Source of the DNA: Morella rubra
Taxonomy: Eukaryota; Streptophyta; Magnoliopsida; Fagales; Myricaceae
Reading direction: 5' to 3'
Assembly: GCA_003952965.2 (NCBI GenBank)
Contig: CM025856.1
Span: 11,137,023 to 11,201,022, forward strand
DNA length: 64,000 nucleotides
Shown: one piece after another, positions 12,061-27,638 of the stretch
Layout of the letters: each line of letters begins with the position of its first letter
Numbering within the stretch: the stretch's first letter is position 1
Translations under genes and position numbers: made by a program
Notes under the pieces: generated by a model
Databases searched by the model: none
Told to the model about the DNA's origin: nothing
What the model saw: the letters and a program-made list of their open reading frames with translations, nothing else

Positions 12061-15000
12061 AATTAGTTTTAAAATTAGATAACTTTATATAGAAAAAAAT
12101 TATGCAAAAAAATATTAATAGAAGAATTCTAGACCGAAAGGTAAATGAAAAAGAGTCCATTTCAATTTTCATTTAAAAATTGGATACGTTAGTTTTGTAG
12201 AAAATGCTAGAAATACTATAACGGAAGAGTTGTTGACAAAAAAGATGAAATGCCCAAAAAATGTTTAGCAACCTTAATTGACTTAAAAAAATAAGATGGA
12301 CTTAATAAAATTTTTGAAACGAAACAAATTGATTTACGGAAGAGTTATAGACCAAAAGGTAAATGAAAAATTGTCCAAATTAACAAGTTTAAAAGTTAAA
12401 TACCCTTATCCTGACAAAAATGAAGCAAGTAGAATAATGGAAAAGTTATAGACCAAAGACATAAATAAAACATATTCCGAAATGACCCCACAATTGGTTT
12501 AAAAACATGATACCTCCTCTCCTATCGAACAAAATGCTTGGAAAAGAACAAAGTAAGAAGAAATAATAAAGAAATAGACGGCAAAGGAGGTAGACCAAAA
12601 AAAATTGTCCATTTAATCTTAATTAGTTTAACAAATTAGAGATTCCTTAATGTTAGAAAAACGTAGCAAGCATATAAAATAACGGAAGCATTATAGACAA
12701 AAATTTAAATTAAAAACAGTCCAAATTAAATGGCTTAAAAACCAGATGCCTTACATTGTTGCAAAGAAAATGAAGCAAATAGATTTATTAAAGAATTCTA
12801 GACCAAAAGGTAAAAGAAAAATTGTCCACTTTCAATTAGTTTAAAAATTAGGTACCTAAATATTGTAGAAATTTTAGCAATTAGATTAATGCAAGAGTTG
12901 TTGACCAAAAGGTGAATGAAAAATGTTGCAAAAATCAATTATTACTTATAAAATTAAGATAACATAATAATGAAGAAAATGAAGCAATTGATTCTGCAGA
13001 AGAGATTTTTAGACCAAAATGTAAATAAGAAATTGTCCAAATAGTTAGTTTAAAAATTTTAGATACCTTAAGTTGAAGAAAATGAAGCAAACAGAAATAA
13101 TGAAGGTATACGTTGGAGACCAAGACTTAAATAAAAATTGTCCAAATTAATTAGTTTAAAATTAGATAACTTAATAATATGGAAAAAAAATGATGCAAAA
13201 ACATTAATAGAAGAATTCTAGACCGAAAGGTAAATGAAAAAGAGTCCATTTCAATTTTCATTTAAAAATTGGATACGTTAGTTTTGTAAAAAATGCTGGA
13301 AATACTATAACGGAAGAGTTGTTGACAAAAAGATGAATGAAAAATGTTGCAAATTAATTACTTAAAAAATAAGGATGACTTAATATTTAAGAAACGAAAA
13401 AAATTGATTAACGGAAGAGTTATAGACCAAAAGGTAAATGGAAAAATTGTCCAAATTAATTTAAAAGTTAGATACCCTTATGCTGAAGAAAATGAAGAAA
13501 GTACATTAATGGATAAGTTATAGACCAAGACATAAATAAAAAATAGTCCAAATAAATTAGTTTAAAAAACAGATACCTTAATATCGAACAAAATGCTGGA
13601 AAAGGACAAATAGAAGAATTATAGACCAAAAGGTAGACAAGAAATTGTCCATTTTAATTAGTTTACAAATTAGATTCCTTAATGTTGAAGAAAACGAAGC
13701 ATATAAAATAACGGAAGCATTATAGACAAAAATTTAAATTAAAAACAGTCCAAATTAATTGCTTAAAAAAACCAGATGCCTTAATTTTGAAGAAGAAAAT
13801 GAGGCAAATAGATTAATGAAAGAATTCTAGACCAAAGGTAAAAGAAAAATTGTCCATTCTAATTAGTTTAAAAATTAGGTACCTTAATATTGTAGAAATT
13901 TAGCAAATAGATTATTGGAAGAGTTGTTGACAAAAAGGTGAATGAAAAATGTTGCAAATCAAACTATTTATAAAATAAGATAACATAATAATGAAGAAAA
14001 TGAAGAAATTGATTGCGGAAGAATTGTAGACCAAAAATTAATTGAAATTGTCCAAATTGTTAGTTTAAAAATTTTAGATACCTTAATGTGAAGAAAATGA
14101 AGCAAAACAGAATAATGAAGGAGTGAGACCCCAAGACTTAAATAAAAAAATTGTCCAAATTAAATAGTTTTAAAATTAGATAACCTTAAAGAATATGGAA
14201 AAAAAATGAAGCAAAAAGATTAATAAAGAATTCTAGACCGAAAGGTAAACGAAAAAGTGTCCATTTCAATTTTTATTTAAAAATTGGATACGTTAGTTTT
14301 GTAAGAAAATGCTTGGGAGGAATACTTTATAACGAAGGAGTTGTGCACAAAAAGATGAATCGAACAAATGTATGCAAATTAATTACTTAGAAAAATACAG
14401 GATGACATTAATATAATTGAAAACGAAAAAACAAACTTGATTAAGCGGCGAAGAAGTTATGAACCAAAAGTGTTAAATTTAGAAAAAAATTGGTCCAAAT
14501 CTTAACAAGTTATAAAAAAGTTAGATACACTTATGCTGAAGAAAATGAAGAAAGAACATTAATGGATAAGTTATAGACCAAGACAAAAATAAAAAACAGT
14601 CCAAATAAATTAGATTAAAAAACAGATACCTTAATATCGAACGAAAAGCTGGAAAAGGAAAAATAGAAGAATTATAGACCAAAAGGTGGACTAGAAATTG
14701 TCCATTTTAATTAGTTTACAATTTAGATTCCTTAATGTTGAAGAAAACGAAGCATATAAAATAATGGAAGCATTATAGACCAAAATTTAAATAAAAAACA
14801 GTCCAAATTAATTGGCTTAAAAACCAGATGCCTTAAATTTTGAAAAAAATGAAGCAATAGATTAATAAAAGAATTCTAGACCAAAAGGTAAAAGAAAATT
14901 TGTCCATTCTAATTAGTTTAAAAATTTGGTACCTAAATATTTTAGAAATTTTAGCAATTAGATTAATGCAAGAGTTGTTGACAAAAGGGTGAATGAAAAA

Positions 15001-18000
15001 TGTTGCAAATTAAATTAGTTACAAAATAAGATAACGTAATATTGAAGAAAATGAAAGCAAATAAATTTGCAGAAGAATTATAGACCAAAAGGTAAATCAG
15101 AAATTGCCCAAATTAATTAGTTTAAAAATTTTATGACAACTTTAAATGTTGAAGAAAATGAAGCAAACAGAATAATGAAGGAGTTATGGACCAAGACTTA
15201 AATAAAAAATTGTCGAAATTAATTAGTTTAATTTAAGATAACTTAATATGGAAAAAAATGATGCAAAAATATTAATAGAAGAATTATAGACCGAAAGGTA
15301 AACGAAAAAGAGTCCATTTCAATTTTTATTCAAAAATTAGATATGTTAGTTTTGTAGAAAATGCTGCAAATACTTTAACGGAAGAGTTATAGACCAAAAA
15401 GGTAAACGAAAAAATGTTGATTCTAATTAGTTTCAAAATTAGGTACCAAAATATTGTAAAATTTTAGCAATTAGATTAATGCAAGAATTGTTGACAAAAA
15501 GATGAATGAAAAATGTTGCAAATTAATTAGTTATAAAATAAGATGACTAAATATTGAATAAAATGGAAGCAAATTGATTTCAGAAGAATTATAGACCAAA
15601 AGGTAAATCAGAAATTGTCCAAATTAATTAGTTAAAAGTTTTAAGACATTAAGTTCAGAAGATGAAGCCAAAGAATAATGAAGTATAGTTTTGGACCGAG
15701 AGTTTAAACAAAAAAATTTGTCCAAATTAATTTGTTTAAATTTAGATAACTTAATATGGAAAAAATGATGCAAAATATTAATAGAAAGAATTCTAGACCG
15801 AAAGGGTAAACGAAAAAGAGCCAATTTAATTTTTTTAAAAAATTAGATATGTTAGTTTTGTAGAAATTGCAGCAAATACTTTAACGGAAGAGTTGTTCAC
15901 AAAAAGATAAACGAAAAATGTTGCAAATTAATTAGTTAAAAAATAAGATAACTTAATATTTAATGAAACTAAACAAATTGATTAACGAAAGAGTTTTAGA
16001 CCAAAAGGTAAAAGAAAAATTGTCCACAGTAATTAGTTTAAAAATTAGTACCTAAATATTGTAAAATTTTAGCAATTAGACTAATGCAAGAGTTGTTGAC
16101 AAAAAGGTGAATGAAAAATGTTGCAAATTAATTAGTGAAAAAAAATAAGATAACTTAATGTTGAAGAAAATGAAGCAAGTTGATTTGCAGAGGAATTATA
16201 GACCAAAATCTAAATCAGAAATTGTCCAAATTAATAAGTTTAAAAATTTTAGACACCTTAATGTTGAAGAAAATGAAGCAAACAGAATAATGAAGGTGTT
16301 ATGGACCAAAACTGAAATAAAAAATTGTCAAAATAACAAGTTTAAAATTAATTAGTTTAAATTTAGATAACTTAATACGGAAAAAAATGATGCAAAAATA
16401 TTAACAGAAGAATTCTAGACCGAAGTGTAAACGAAAAAGAGTCCATTTTAATTTTTATTTAAAAATTATATATGTTAGTTTTGTAGAAAATGCTGCAAAT
16501 ACTTTAATGGAAGAGTTGTTGACAAAAAGATGAATGAAAAATGTTGAAAATTAATTAGTTAAAAAATAATATAACTTAACATTTAATGAAACGACAAATT
16601 GATTAACGGAAGAAGAAGGTAAAAGAAAAATTGCTCCATTCCAATAAGTATAAAAATTAGGTACCTAAATATTGTAAAATTTTAGCAATTAGATTAATGC
16701 AAGAGTTGTTGACAAAAAGATGAATGAAAAATGTTGCAAATTAGTTAGTTATAAAATTAATATTTAATGAAACGAAACAAATTGATAAACGGAAGAGTCA
16801 TAGACCAAAAGGTAAAGAGAAAAATTGTCCAAATTAATTAGTTGATGCAAAAGTTAGATACCTTATAGTGCAAATGAAGTTGTTGACAAAAAAGAATGAA
16901 AAATGTTGCAAATTAATTACCTAAAAAATAAGACTTAATATTTAAGAGTTATAGAAAGCATTAGGCATAAATAAAAAACAGTCCAAATAAATTAAAAGTT
17001 TGAAAAAAGATCTCCAAATAATTAGTTTAAAGTTAGATACCCTTAATGAAGGAAAATCGAACATAAATAAAAAATGCAAATAAATTAGTTTAAAAAACAA
17101 ATCCCTTAATATCGAACAACCAGCTGGAAAAGGACAAATAGAAGAATTATAGACCAAAAGGTAGACGAGAAATTGTCCATTTTAATTAGTTTACAAATTA
17201 GATTGCTTAATGTTGAAGAAAACGAAGCATATAAAATAATGGAAGCATTATAGACCAAAATTTAAATTAAAAACAGTCCAAATTAATTGGCTTAAAAACC
17301 AGATGCCTTAATTTTGAAAAAAATGAAGCAAATAGATTAATAAAAGAATTCTAGACCAAAAGGTAAAAGAAAAATTGTCCACTTTAATTAGTTTAAAAAT
17401 TAGGTACCTAAATATTGTAGAAATTTTAGCAATTAGATTAATGCAAGAGTTGTTGACAAAAAGATGAATGAAAAATGTTGCAAATTAATTAGTTTAAAAT
17501 AGATAACTTAATATTGAATAAAATGAAACAAATTGATTAACGGAAGAGTTATAGACCAAAAGGTAAATGAAAAATTGTTCAAATTAATTAGTTTAAGTAT
17601 TAGATACCTAATATTGTAAAATTTTAGCAATTAGATTAATGAAGAGTTGTTGACAAAAAGATGAATGAAAAATGTTGCAAATTAAATTAGTTAATAAAAT
17701 AAGATAACTTAATATTGAAGAAAATGAAGCAAATTGATTTGCAGAAGAATTATAGACCAAAAGGTAAAAAAATTGTCAAATTAATTAGTTTAAAAATTTT
17801 AGATACCTTAATGTTGAAGAAAATGAAGCAAATAGATTAATGAAGGAGTTATAGACCAAGACTAAATAAAAAATTGTCCAAATTAATTAGTTTAAATTTA
17901 GATAACTTAATATGGAAAAAAATGATGCAAAAAGATTAATAGAAGAATTCTAGACCAAAAGGTAAACGAAAAAGAGTCCATTTTAATTTTTATTTAAAAA

Positions 18001-21000
18001 TTAGATACGTTAGTTTTGTAGAAAATGCTGCAAATACTTTAACGGAAGAGTTGTTGACAAAAAGATGAATGAAAAATGTTGCAAATTAATTAGTTAAAAA
18101 ATAAGATAACTTAATATTTAATGAAACGAAACAAATTGATTAACGGAAGAGTTATAGACCAAAAGGTAAATGAAAAATTCTCCAAATTAATTAGTTTAAA
18201 AGTTAGATACCTTATGTTGAAGAAAATGAAGCAAGTAGAATAATGGATGAGTTATAGAGCAAGACATAAATAAAAAACAGTCCAAATAAATTAGTTTAAA
18301 AAACAGATACCATAATATCGAACAAAATGCTGGAAAAGGACAAAGAGAAGAATTATAGACCAAAAGGTAGAGGAGAAATTGTCCATTTTAATTAGTTTAC
18401 AAATTAGATTCCTTAATGTTGAAGAAAGCAAAGCATAAAAATAATGGAAGCATTATAGACCAAAATTTAAATTAAAAACAGTCCAAATTAATTGGCTTAA
18501 AAACCAGATGCCTTAACTTTGAAGAAAATGAAGCAAATAGTTTATAAAAGAATTCTAGACAAAAAGGTAAAAGAAAAATTGTCCATTTAATTAGTTTAAA
18601 AATTATGTACCTAAATATTGTAGAAATTTAAGCAAATGATTAATGGAAGAGTTGTTCACAAAAAGATGAATGAAAAATGTTGCGAATTAATTAGTTAAAA
18701 AATAAGATAACTTAATATTGAATAAAATGAAGCAAATTGTTTTGGAAGAATTATAGACCAAAAGGTAAATGAAAAATTGTCCAACAGTCATAAGTTTAAA
18801 TATTAGATACCCTTTTTATTGTAGAAATGAAGCAAATTGAATAATTGAAGAGTAGTTTAAAAGAAGATGAATAAAAAATGTTGCAAATTAATTAGTGAAA
18901 AAAAATAAGATAACTTAATGTTGAAGAAAACGGAACAAATTGATTAACAGAAGATTATAGACCAAAATGTAAGTGAAAAATTGTTCAAATTAATTAGTTT
19001 ATTAGATTGTAGAACTTGAAGAAATAGAATAAGGAAAGTTGTTGACAAAAAATGAATGAAAAATGTTGCAAATTAATTACTTAAAAAATAAGATAACTTA
19101 ATATTTAATGAAACGAAACAAAATATTAACGGTTAATTGAAAAGACCTGAAAAATGTTGCAAATTAATTAGTTTAAAATAAGATAACTTATATTGAAGAA
19201 AATGAAAGCAAAATGAAAATTATAGACCAAAAGGTAAAAAAAATTGTCCAAATTAATTAGTTTAAAAGTTTAGATACCGTATGTTGAAGAAAATGAAGCA
19301 AACAGAATAATGGAAAGTTATAGACCAAGACTAAATAAAAAATTGTCCAAATTAATTAGTTTAAATTTAGATAACTTAATATGGAAAAAAATGATGCAAA
19401 AATATTAATAGAAGAATTCTAGACCAAAAGGTAAACGAAAAAGAGTCCATTTTAATTTTTATTTAAAAATTAGATACCTAGTTTTGTAGAAAATGCTGCA
19501 AATACTTAACCGAAGAGTTGTTGACAAAAAGATGAATGAAAAATGTTGCAAATTAATTAGTTATAAAATAAGATAACTTAATATTGAATAAAACGAAGCA
19601 AATTGATTTCAGAAGAGTTATAGACCAAAAGGTAAATCAGAAATTGTCCAAATTAATTAGTTTAAAAATTTTAGATACCCTTAATGTTGAAGAAAATGAA
19701 GCAAAGTAGAATAATGAATGAGTTATAGACCAAGACTTAAATAAAAAATTGTCCAAAAATTTGTTTAAATTTAGATAACTTAATATGAAAAAAATGAGCA
19801 TTCTAGACCAAAAGGTAAACGAAAAAAGTCCATTTTAATTATTTAAAAATTAGATTCCTTATTTTGAAGAAAGTAATGGAAGAAGTTGTTGACAAAAATT
19901 GAATGAAAAATGTTGCAAATTAATTTTAAAAATAAGATAACTTAATATTGAAGAAAATGAAGCAAATTGGATTTAAGAAGAATTATAGACCAAAAGGTAA
20001 AAGAAATTGTCCAAATTAATTAGTTTAAAAATTAGATACCTTAATGTTGAAGAAAATGAAGCAAAAGATTAATGGAAGAGTTATAGACAAAAAGACTTAA
20101 ATAAAAAATTGTCAAAATTAATTAGTTTAAATAAGATAACTTAATATGAAAAAAATGAAAAATTGTTTTAATAGAAGAATTATAGACAAAAAGGTAAATG
20201 AAAAATTGTCCATTTTAATTAGTTTAAAAATTAGATATTTTATTGTAGAAAATGAAGCAAATATTTAATGGAAGAGTTTTAAAAAGATGAATGAAAAATG
20301 TTGCAAATTAATTAGTTAAAAATATAAGATAACTTAATTTGAAGAAAACGGAAACAAATTGATTAACAGAAGAATTATAGACCAAAAGGTAAGTGAAAAA
20401 TTGTTCCATTAATTAGTTTAAAAATTAGATACCTAATATTGTAAAATGAAGCAATAGATTAAGAAGAGTTGTTGACAAAAAGATGAATGAAAAATGTTGC
20501 AAATTAATTAGTTAAAAATAAGATAACTTAATATTGAAGAAAATGAACAAATTGATTAACAGAAGAATTATAGACCAAAAGGTAAATGAAAAATTGTCCA
20601 AATTAATTAGTTTAAAAATTTTAGATACCTTTATGTTGAAGAAAATGAAGCAAACAGAATAATGAAGGAGTTATAGACCAAGACTTAAATAAAAAATTGT
20701 CCAAATTAATTAGTTTAAATTTAGATAACTTAATATGGAAAAAAATGATGCAAAAAGATTAATAGAAGAATTCTAGACCAAAAGGTAAACGAAAAAGAGT
20801 CCATTTTAATTTTTATTCAAAAATTAGATACCTTAGTTTTGTAGAAAATGCTGCAAATACTTTAACGGAAGAGTTGTTGACAAAAAGAAGAATGAAAAAT
20901 GTTGCAAATTAATTAGTTAAAAAATAAGATAACTTAATATTTATTGAAACGAAACAAATTGATTAACAGAAGAGTCATAGACCAAAAGGTAAATGAAAAA

Positions 21001-24000
21001 TTCTCCAAATTAATTAGTTTAGAAGTTAGATACCCTTATGTTGAAGAAAATGAAGCAAGTAGAATAATGGATAAGTTATAGACCAAGACATAAATAAAAA
21101 ACAGTCCAAATAAATTTAGTTTAAAAAACAGATACCATAATATCGAACAAAATGCTGGAAAAGGACAAAGAGAAGAATTAGACCAAAAGGTAGAGGAGAA
21201 ATTGTCCATTTTAATTAGTTTACAAATTAGATTTCTTAATGTTGAAGAAAGCAAAGCATAAGAAATAATGGAAGCATTATAGACAAAAATTTAAATTAAA
21301 AACAGTCCAAATTAATTGCTTAAAAACCAGATGCCTTAACTTTGAAGAAAATGAAGCAAATAGGTTAATAAAAGAATTCTAGACTAAAACGTAAAAGAAA
21401 AATTGTCCACTTTAATTAGTTTAAAAATTATGTACCTAAATATGTAAAATTTAAGCAGATTAATGGAAGAGTTGTTCACAAAAAGATGAATGAAAAATGT
21501 TGCGAATTAATTAGTTGAAAAATAAGATAACTTAATATTGAATAAAATGAGGCAAATTGTTTTGCTGAAGAAAAACAAAAGGTAAATGAAAAATTGTCCA
21601 CATCATATAGTTTAAATATTAATACCTTTTTGTAGAAATATGAAGCAAATTGATAATTGAACGAGTAAGTTTTAAAAAGATGAATGGAAAATGTTGCAAA
21701 TTAATTAGTGAAAAAAATATAAGATAACTTAATGTAGAAGAAAACGGAACAAATTGATTAACAGAGGAATCATAGACCAAAATGTAAGTTGAAAGATTGT
21801 TCAAATTAATTAGTTTAAGTATTAGATACCTTAATATTGTTGAAGAAAATGAAGACGGAAAGATGAATGAAAAATGTTGCGAAGTAATTTGTTAAAAAAT
21901 AAGATAACTTAATACTTAATGAAACGAAAACAAATTGATTAACGGAAGATATAGACCAAAAGGTAAATGAAAAATTCTCCAAATTAATTAGTTTAAAAGT
22001 TTACCCGTATGTTGAAGAAAATGAATCAAGTAGAACAATGGATAAGTTATAGACCAAGACTCAAATAAGAAACAAATTAAGTTTGTTTAAATTTAGATAA
22101 CTTTAATATGGAAAAAATGATGCATAAAAGATTAATAGAAGAATTCTACACCAAAAGGTAAAAGAAAAATTGTCCACTTTAATTAGTTTAAAAATTAGAT
22201 ACTAACATTTGTTAAAAAATTTGGCAAATAGATTAACCGAAGAGTTGTTGAAAAACAAAAAGATGAATGAAAAATGTTGCTTTAGAATTAATTTATGTTA
22301 AAAAATGAAGCAAGTAGAATAAAGGATGAGTTATAGACCAAGATATAAATAAAAAAACTTAATATTATCGAACAAAATGGAAAAGGACAAAGAGAAGAAT
22401 TAAACCAAAAGGTAGAGGAGAATTGTCCACAAATTGATTCCTTAATGTTGAAGAAAGCAAAGCATAAGAAATAATGGAAGCATTATAGAAGTCCAAGTTA
22501 TAGACCAAAAGGTAAAAGAAAAATTGTCCACTTTAATTAGTTTAAAAATTAGGTACCTAAATATTGTAGAAATTTAAGCAAAATTGATTAATTCAAGAGT
22601 TGTTGACAAAAAGATGAATAAAAAATGTTGCAAATTAATTAGTTAAAAAATAAGATAACTTAATTATTGAAGAAAATGACGCAAATTGATTAACAGAAGA
22701 ATTATAGATCAAAAGGTAAATGAAAAATTGTCCAAATTAATTAGTTTAAATATTAGATACCCTTTTATTGTAGAATATGAAGCAAATTGAATAATTCAAG
22801 AGTAGTTTACAAGAAGATGAATAAAAAATGTTGCAAATTAATTAGTGAAAAAAATATAAGATAACTTAATGTTGTAGAAAACGGAACAAATTGATTAACA
22901 GAGGAACTATAGATCAAAATGTAAGTGAAAAATTGTTCAAATTAATTAGTTTAAGTATTAGATACCGTAATATTGTAGAACATGAAGCAAATAGAATACA
23001 CGGAAGAGTTGTTTGACCAACAAACATGAATGAAAAATGTTGCAAATTAATTAGTTAAAAATAAGATAACTTAATATTAATGAAACGAAACAAATTGATT
23101 AACGGAAGAGTTATAGACCAAAAGGTAAATGAAAAATTCTCCAAATTAATTAGTTTAAAAGTTAGATACCCGTATGTTGAAGAAAATGAAGCAAGTAGAA
23201 TAATGGATAAGTTATAGACCAAGACTCAAATAAAAAATTGTCCAAATTAATTAGTTTAAATTTAGATAACTTAATATGGAAAAAAATGATGCAAAAAGAT
23301 TAATAGAAGAATTCTAGACCAAAAGGTAAACGAAAAAGAGTCCATTTTAATTTTTATTTAAAAATTAGATACCTTAGTTTTGTAGAAAATGCTGCAAATA
23401 CTTTAACGAAGAGTTGTTGACAAAAAGATGAATGAAAAATGTTGCAAATTAATTAGTTAAAAAATAAGATAACTTAATATTTAATGAAACGAAACAAATT
23501 GATTAACGGAAGAGTCATAGACCAAAAGGTAAATGAAAAATTCTCCAAATTAATTAGTTTAAAAGTTAGATACCCTTATGTTGAAGAAAATGAAGCAAGT
23601 AGAATAATGGATGAGTTATAGACCAAGACATAAATAAAAAACAGTCCAAATAAATTGTTTAAAAATCAGATACCATAATATCGAACAAAATGCTGGAAAA
23701 GGACAAATAGAAGAATTATAGACCAAAAGGTAGAGGAGAAATTGTCCATTTTAATTAGTTTACAAATTAGATTCCTTAATGTTGAAGAAAGCAAAGCATA
23801 AAAATAATGGAAGCATTATAGACCAAAATTTAAATAAAAACAGTCCAAATTAATTGGCTTAAAAACCAGATGCCTTAATTTTGAAGAAAATGAAGCAAAT
23901 AGATTAATAAAAGAATTCTAGACCAAAAGGTAAAAGAAAAATTGTCCACTTTAATTAGTTTAAAAATTAGGTACCTAAATATTGTAGAAATTTAAGCAAA

Positions 24001-24831
24001 TAGATTAATGGAAGAGTTGTTCATAAAAAGATGAATGAAAAATGTTGCAAATTAATTAGTTAAAAAATAGATAACTTAATATTAATAAAAAAACAAATTG
24101 ATTATTATAGACCAAAAGGTAAATGAAAAATTGACAAAATTAGGGAGCAAATAGGAAGAGTTGTTGACAAAAAGATGAATGAAAAATGTTGCAAATTAAT
24201 TAGTTAAAAAATAAGATAACTTAATATTTATTGAAACGAAACAAATTGATTAACGGAAGAGTTATAGACCAAAAGGTAAATGAAAAATTCTCCAAATTAA
24301 TTAGTTTAAAAGTTAGATACCCGTATGTTGAAGAAAATGAAGCAAGTAGAATAATGGAAAGTTATAGACCAAGACTTAAATAAAAAATTGTCCAAATTAA
24401 TTAGTTTAAATTTAGATAACTTAATATGGAAAAAAATGATGCAAAAAGATTAATAGAAGAATTCTAGACCAAAAGGTAAACGAAAAAGAGTCCATTTTAA
24501 TTTTTATTTAAAAATTAGATACCTTAGTTTTGTAGAAAATGCTGCAAATACTTTAACCGAAGAGTTGTTGACAAAAAGATGAATGAAAAATGTTGCAAAT
24601 TAATTAGTTAAAAAATAAGATAACTTAATATTTAATGAAACGAAACAAATTGATTAACGGAAGAGTCATAGACCAAAAGGTAAATGAAAAATTCTCCAAA
24701 TTAATTAGTTTAAAAGTTAGATACCCTTATGTTGAAGAAAATGAAGCAAGTAGAATAATGGATGAGTTATAGACCAAGACATAAATAAAAAACAGTCCAA
24801 ATAAATTTGTTTAAAAACCAGATACCATAAT

Positions 24832-27638
24832 ATCGAACAAAATGCTGGAAAAGGACAAAGAGAAGAATTATAGACCAAAAGGTAGAGGAGAAATTGTCCA
24901 TTTTAATTAGTTTACGAATTAGATTCCTTAATGTTGAAGAAAGCAAAGCATAAGAAATAATGGAAGCATTATAGACCAAAATTTAAATTAAAAACAGTCC
25001 AAATTAATTGGCTTAAAAACCAGATGCCTTAACTTTGAAGAAAATGAAGCAAATAGGTTAATAAAAGAATTCTAGACTAAAACGTAAAAGAAAAATTGTC
25101 CACTTTAATTAGTTTAAAAATTAGGTACCTAAATATTGTAGAAATTTAAGCAAATGATTAATGGAAGAGTTGTTCACAAAAAGATGAATGAAAAATGTTG
25201 CGAATTAATTAGTTAAAAAATAAGATAACTTAATATTGAATAAAATGAAGCAAATTGTTTTGCTGAAGAATTATAGACCAAAAGGTAAATGAAAAATTGT
25301 CCACAGTCATAAGTTTAAATATTAGATACCCTTTTATTGTAGAATATGAAGCAAATTGAATAATTGAAGAGTAGTTTACAAGAAGATGAATAAAAAATGT
25401 TGCAAATTAATTAGTGAAAAAAATATAAGATAACTTAATGTTGAAGAAAACGGAACAAATTGATTAACAGAGGAATTATAGACCAAAATGTAAGTGAAAA
25501 ATTGTTCAAATTAATTAGTTTAAGTATTAGATACCGTAATATTGTAGAACATGAAGCAAATAGAATAACGGAAGAGTTGTTGACAAAAAGATGAATGAAA
25601 AATGTTGCAAATTAATTAGTTAAAAAATAAGATAACTTAATATTTAATGAAACGAAACAAATTGATTAACGGAAGAGTTATAGACCAAAAGGTAAATGAA
25701 AAATTCTCCAAATTAATTAGTTTAAAAGTTAGATACCCGTATGTTGAAGAAAATGAAGCAAGTAGAATAATGGATAAGTTATAGACCAAGACTCAAATAA
25801 AAAATTGTCCAAATTAATTAGTTTAAATTTAGATAACTTAATATGGAAAAAAATGATGCAAAAAGATTAATAGAAGAATTCTAGACCAAAAGGTAAACGA
25901 AAAAGAGTCCATTTTAATTTTTATTTAAAAATTAGATACCTTAGTTTTGTAGAAAATGCTGCAAATACTTTAACGAAGAGTTGTTGACAAAAAGATGAAT
26001 GAAAAATGTTGCAAATTAATTAGTTAAAAAATAAGATAACTTAATATTTAATGAAACGAAACAAATTGATTAACGGAAGAGTCATAGACCAAAAGGTAAA
26101 TGATAAATTCTCCAAATTAATTAGTTTAAAAGTTAGATACCCTTATGTTGAAGAAAATGAAGCAAGATGAGTTATAGACCAAATAAATCCAAATAAAGTT
26201 TAAAAACCAGATACCATAATATCGAACAAAATGCTGGAAAAGGACAAAGAGAAGAATTATAGACCAAAAGGTAGAGGAGAAATTGTCCATTTTAATTAGT
26301 TTACAAATTAGATTCCTTAATGTTGAAGAAAGCAAAGCATAAAAATAATGGAAGCATTATAGACCAAAATTTAAATTAAAAACAGTCCAAATTAATTGGC
26401 TTAAAAACCAGATGCCTTAACTTTGAAGAAAATGAAGCAAATAGTTAATAAAAGAATTCTAGACCAAAAGGTAAAAGAAAAATTGTCCACTTTAATTAGT
26501 TTAAAAATTAGGTACCTAAATATTGTAGAAATTTAAGCAAAATGATTAATGGAAGAGTTGTTCACAAAAAGATGAATGAAAAATGTTGCGAATTAATTAG
26601 TTAAAAAATAAGATAACTTAATATTGAATAAAATGAAGCAAATTGTTTTGCTGAAGAATTATAGACCAAAAGGTAAATGAAAAATTGTCCACAGTCATAA
26701 GTTTAAATATTAGATACCCTTTTATTGTAGAATATGAAGCAAATTGAATAATTGAAGAGTAGTTTAAAAGAAGATGAATAAAAAATGTTGCAAATTAATT
26801 AGTGAAAAAAATATAAGATAACTTAATGTTGAAGAAAACGGAACAAATTGATTAACAGAGGAATTATAGACCAAAATGTAAGTGAAAAATTGTTCAAATT
26901 AATTAGTTTAAGTATTAGATACCGTAATATTGTAGAACATGAAGCAAATAGAATAACGGAAGAGTTGTTGACAAAAAGATGAATGAAAAATGTTGCAAAT
27001 TAATTAGTTAAAAAATAAGATAACTTAATATTTATTGAAACGAAACAAATTGATTAACGGAAGAGTTATAGACCAAAAGGTAAATGAAAAATTCTCCAAA
27101 TTAATTAGTTTAAAAGTTAGATACCCGTATGTTGAAGAAAATGAAGCAAGTAGAATAATGGATAAGTTATAGACCAAGACTCAAATAAAAAATTGTCCAA
27201 ATTAATTAGTTTAAATTTAGATAACTTAATATGGAAAAAAATGATGCAAAAAAGATTAATAGAAGAATTCTAGACCAAAAGGTAAACGAAAAAGAGTCCA
27301 TTTTAATTTTTATTTAAAAATTAGATACCTTAGTTTTGTAGAAAATGCTGCAAATACTTTAACCGAAGAGTTGTTGACAAAAAGATGAATGAAAAATGTT
27401 GCAAATTAATTAGTTAAAAAATAAGATAACTTAATATTAATGAAACGAAACAAATTGATTAACGGAAGAGTCATAGACCAAAAGGTAAATGATAAATTCT
27501 CCAAATTAATTAGTTTAAAAGTTAGATACCCTTATGTTGAAGAAAATGAAGCAAGTAGAATAATGGATGAGTTATAGACCAAGACATAAATAAAAAACAG
27601 TCCAAATAAATTTGTTTAAAAATACCAGATACCATAAT
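24832..27638. repeat. Two adjacent, highly similar ~1.4-kb higher-order units
   Basis: The marker monomer at 24832, 26221 and 27639 bounds two units of 1389 and 1418 bp. By eye they agree base for base over long stretches, in contrast to the more ragged units further left. These are the most recently amplified units in the window and give the best sequence for a family consensus. Confidence 0.75.
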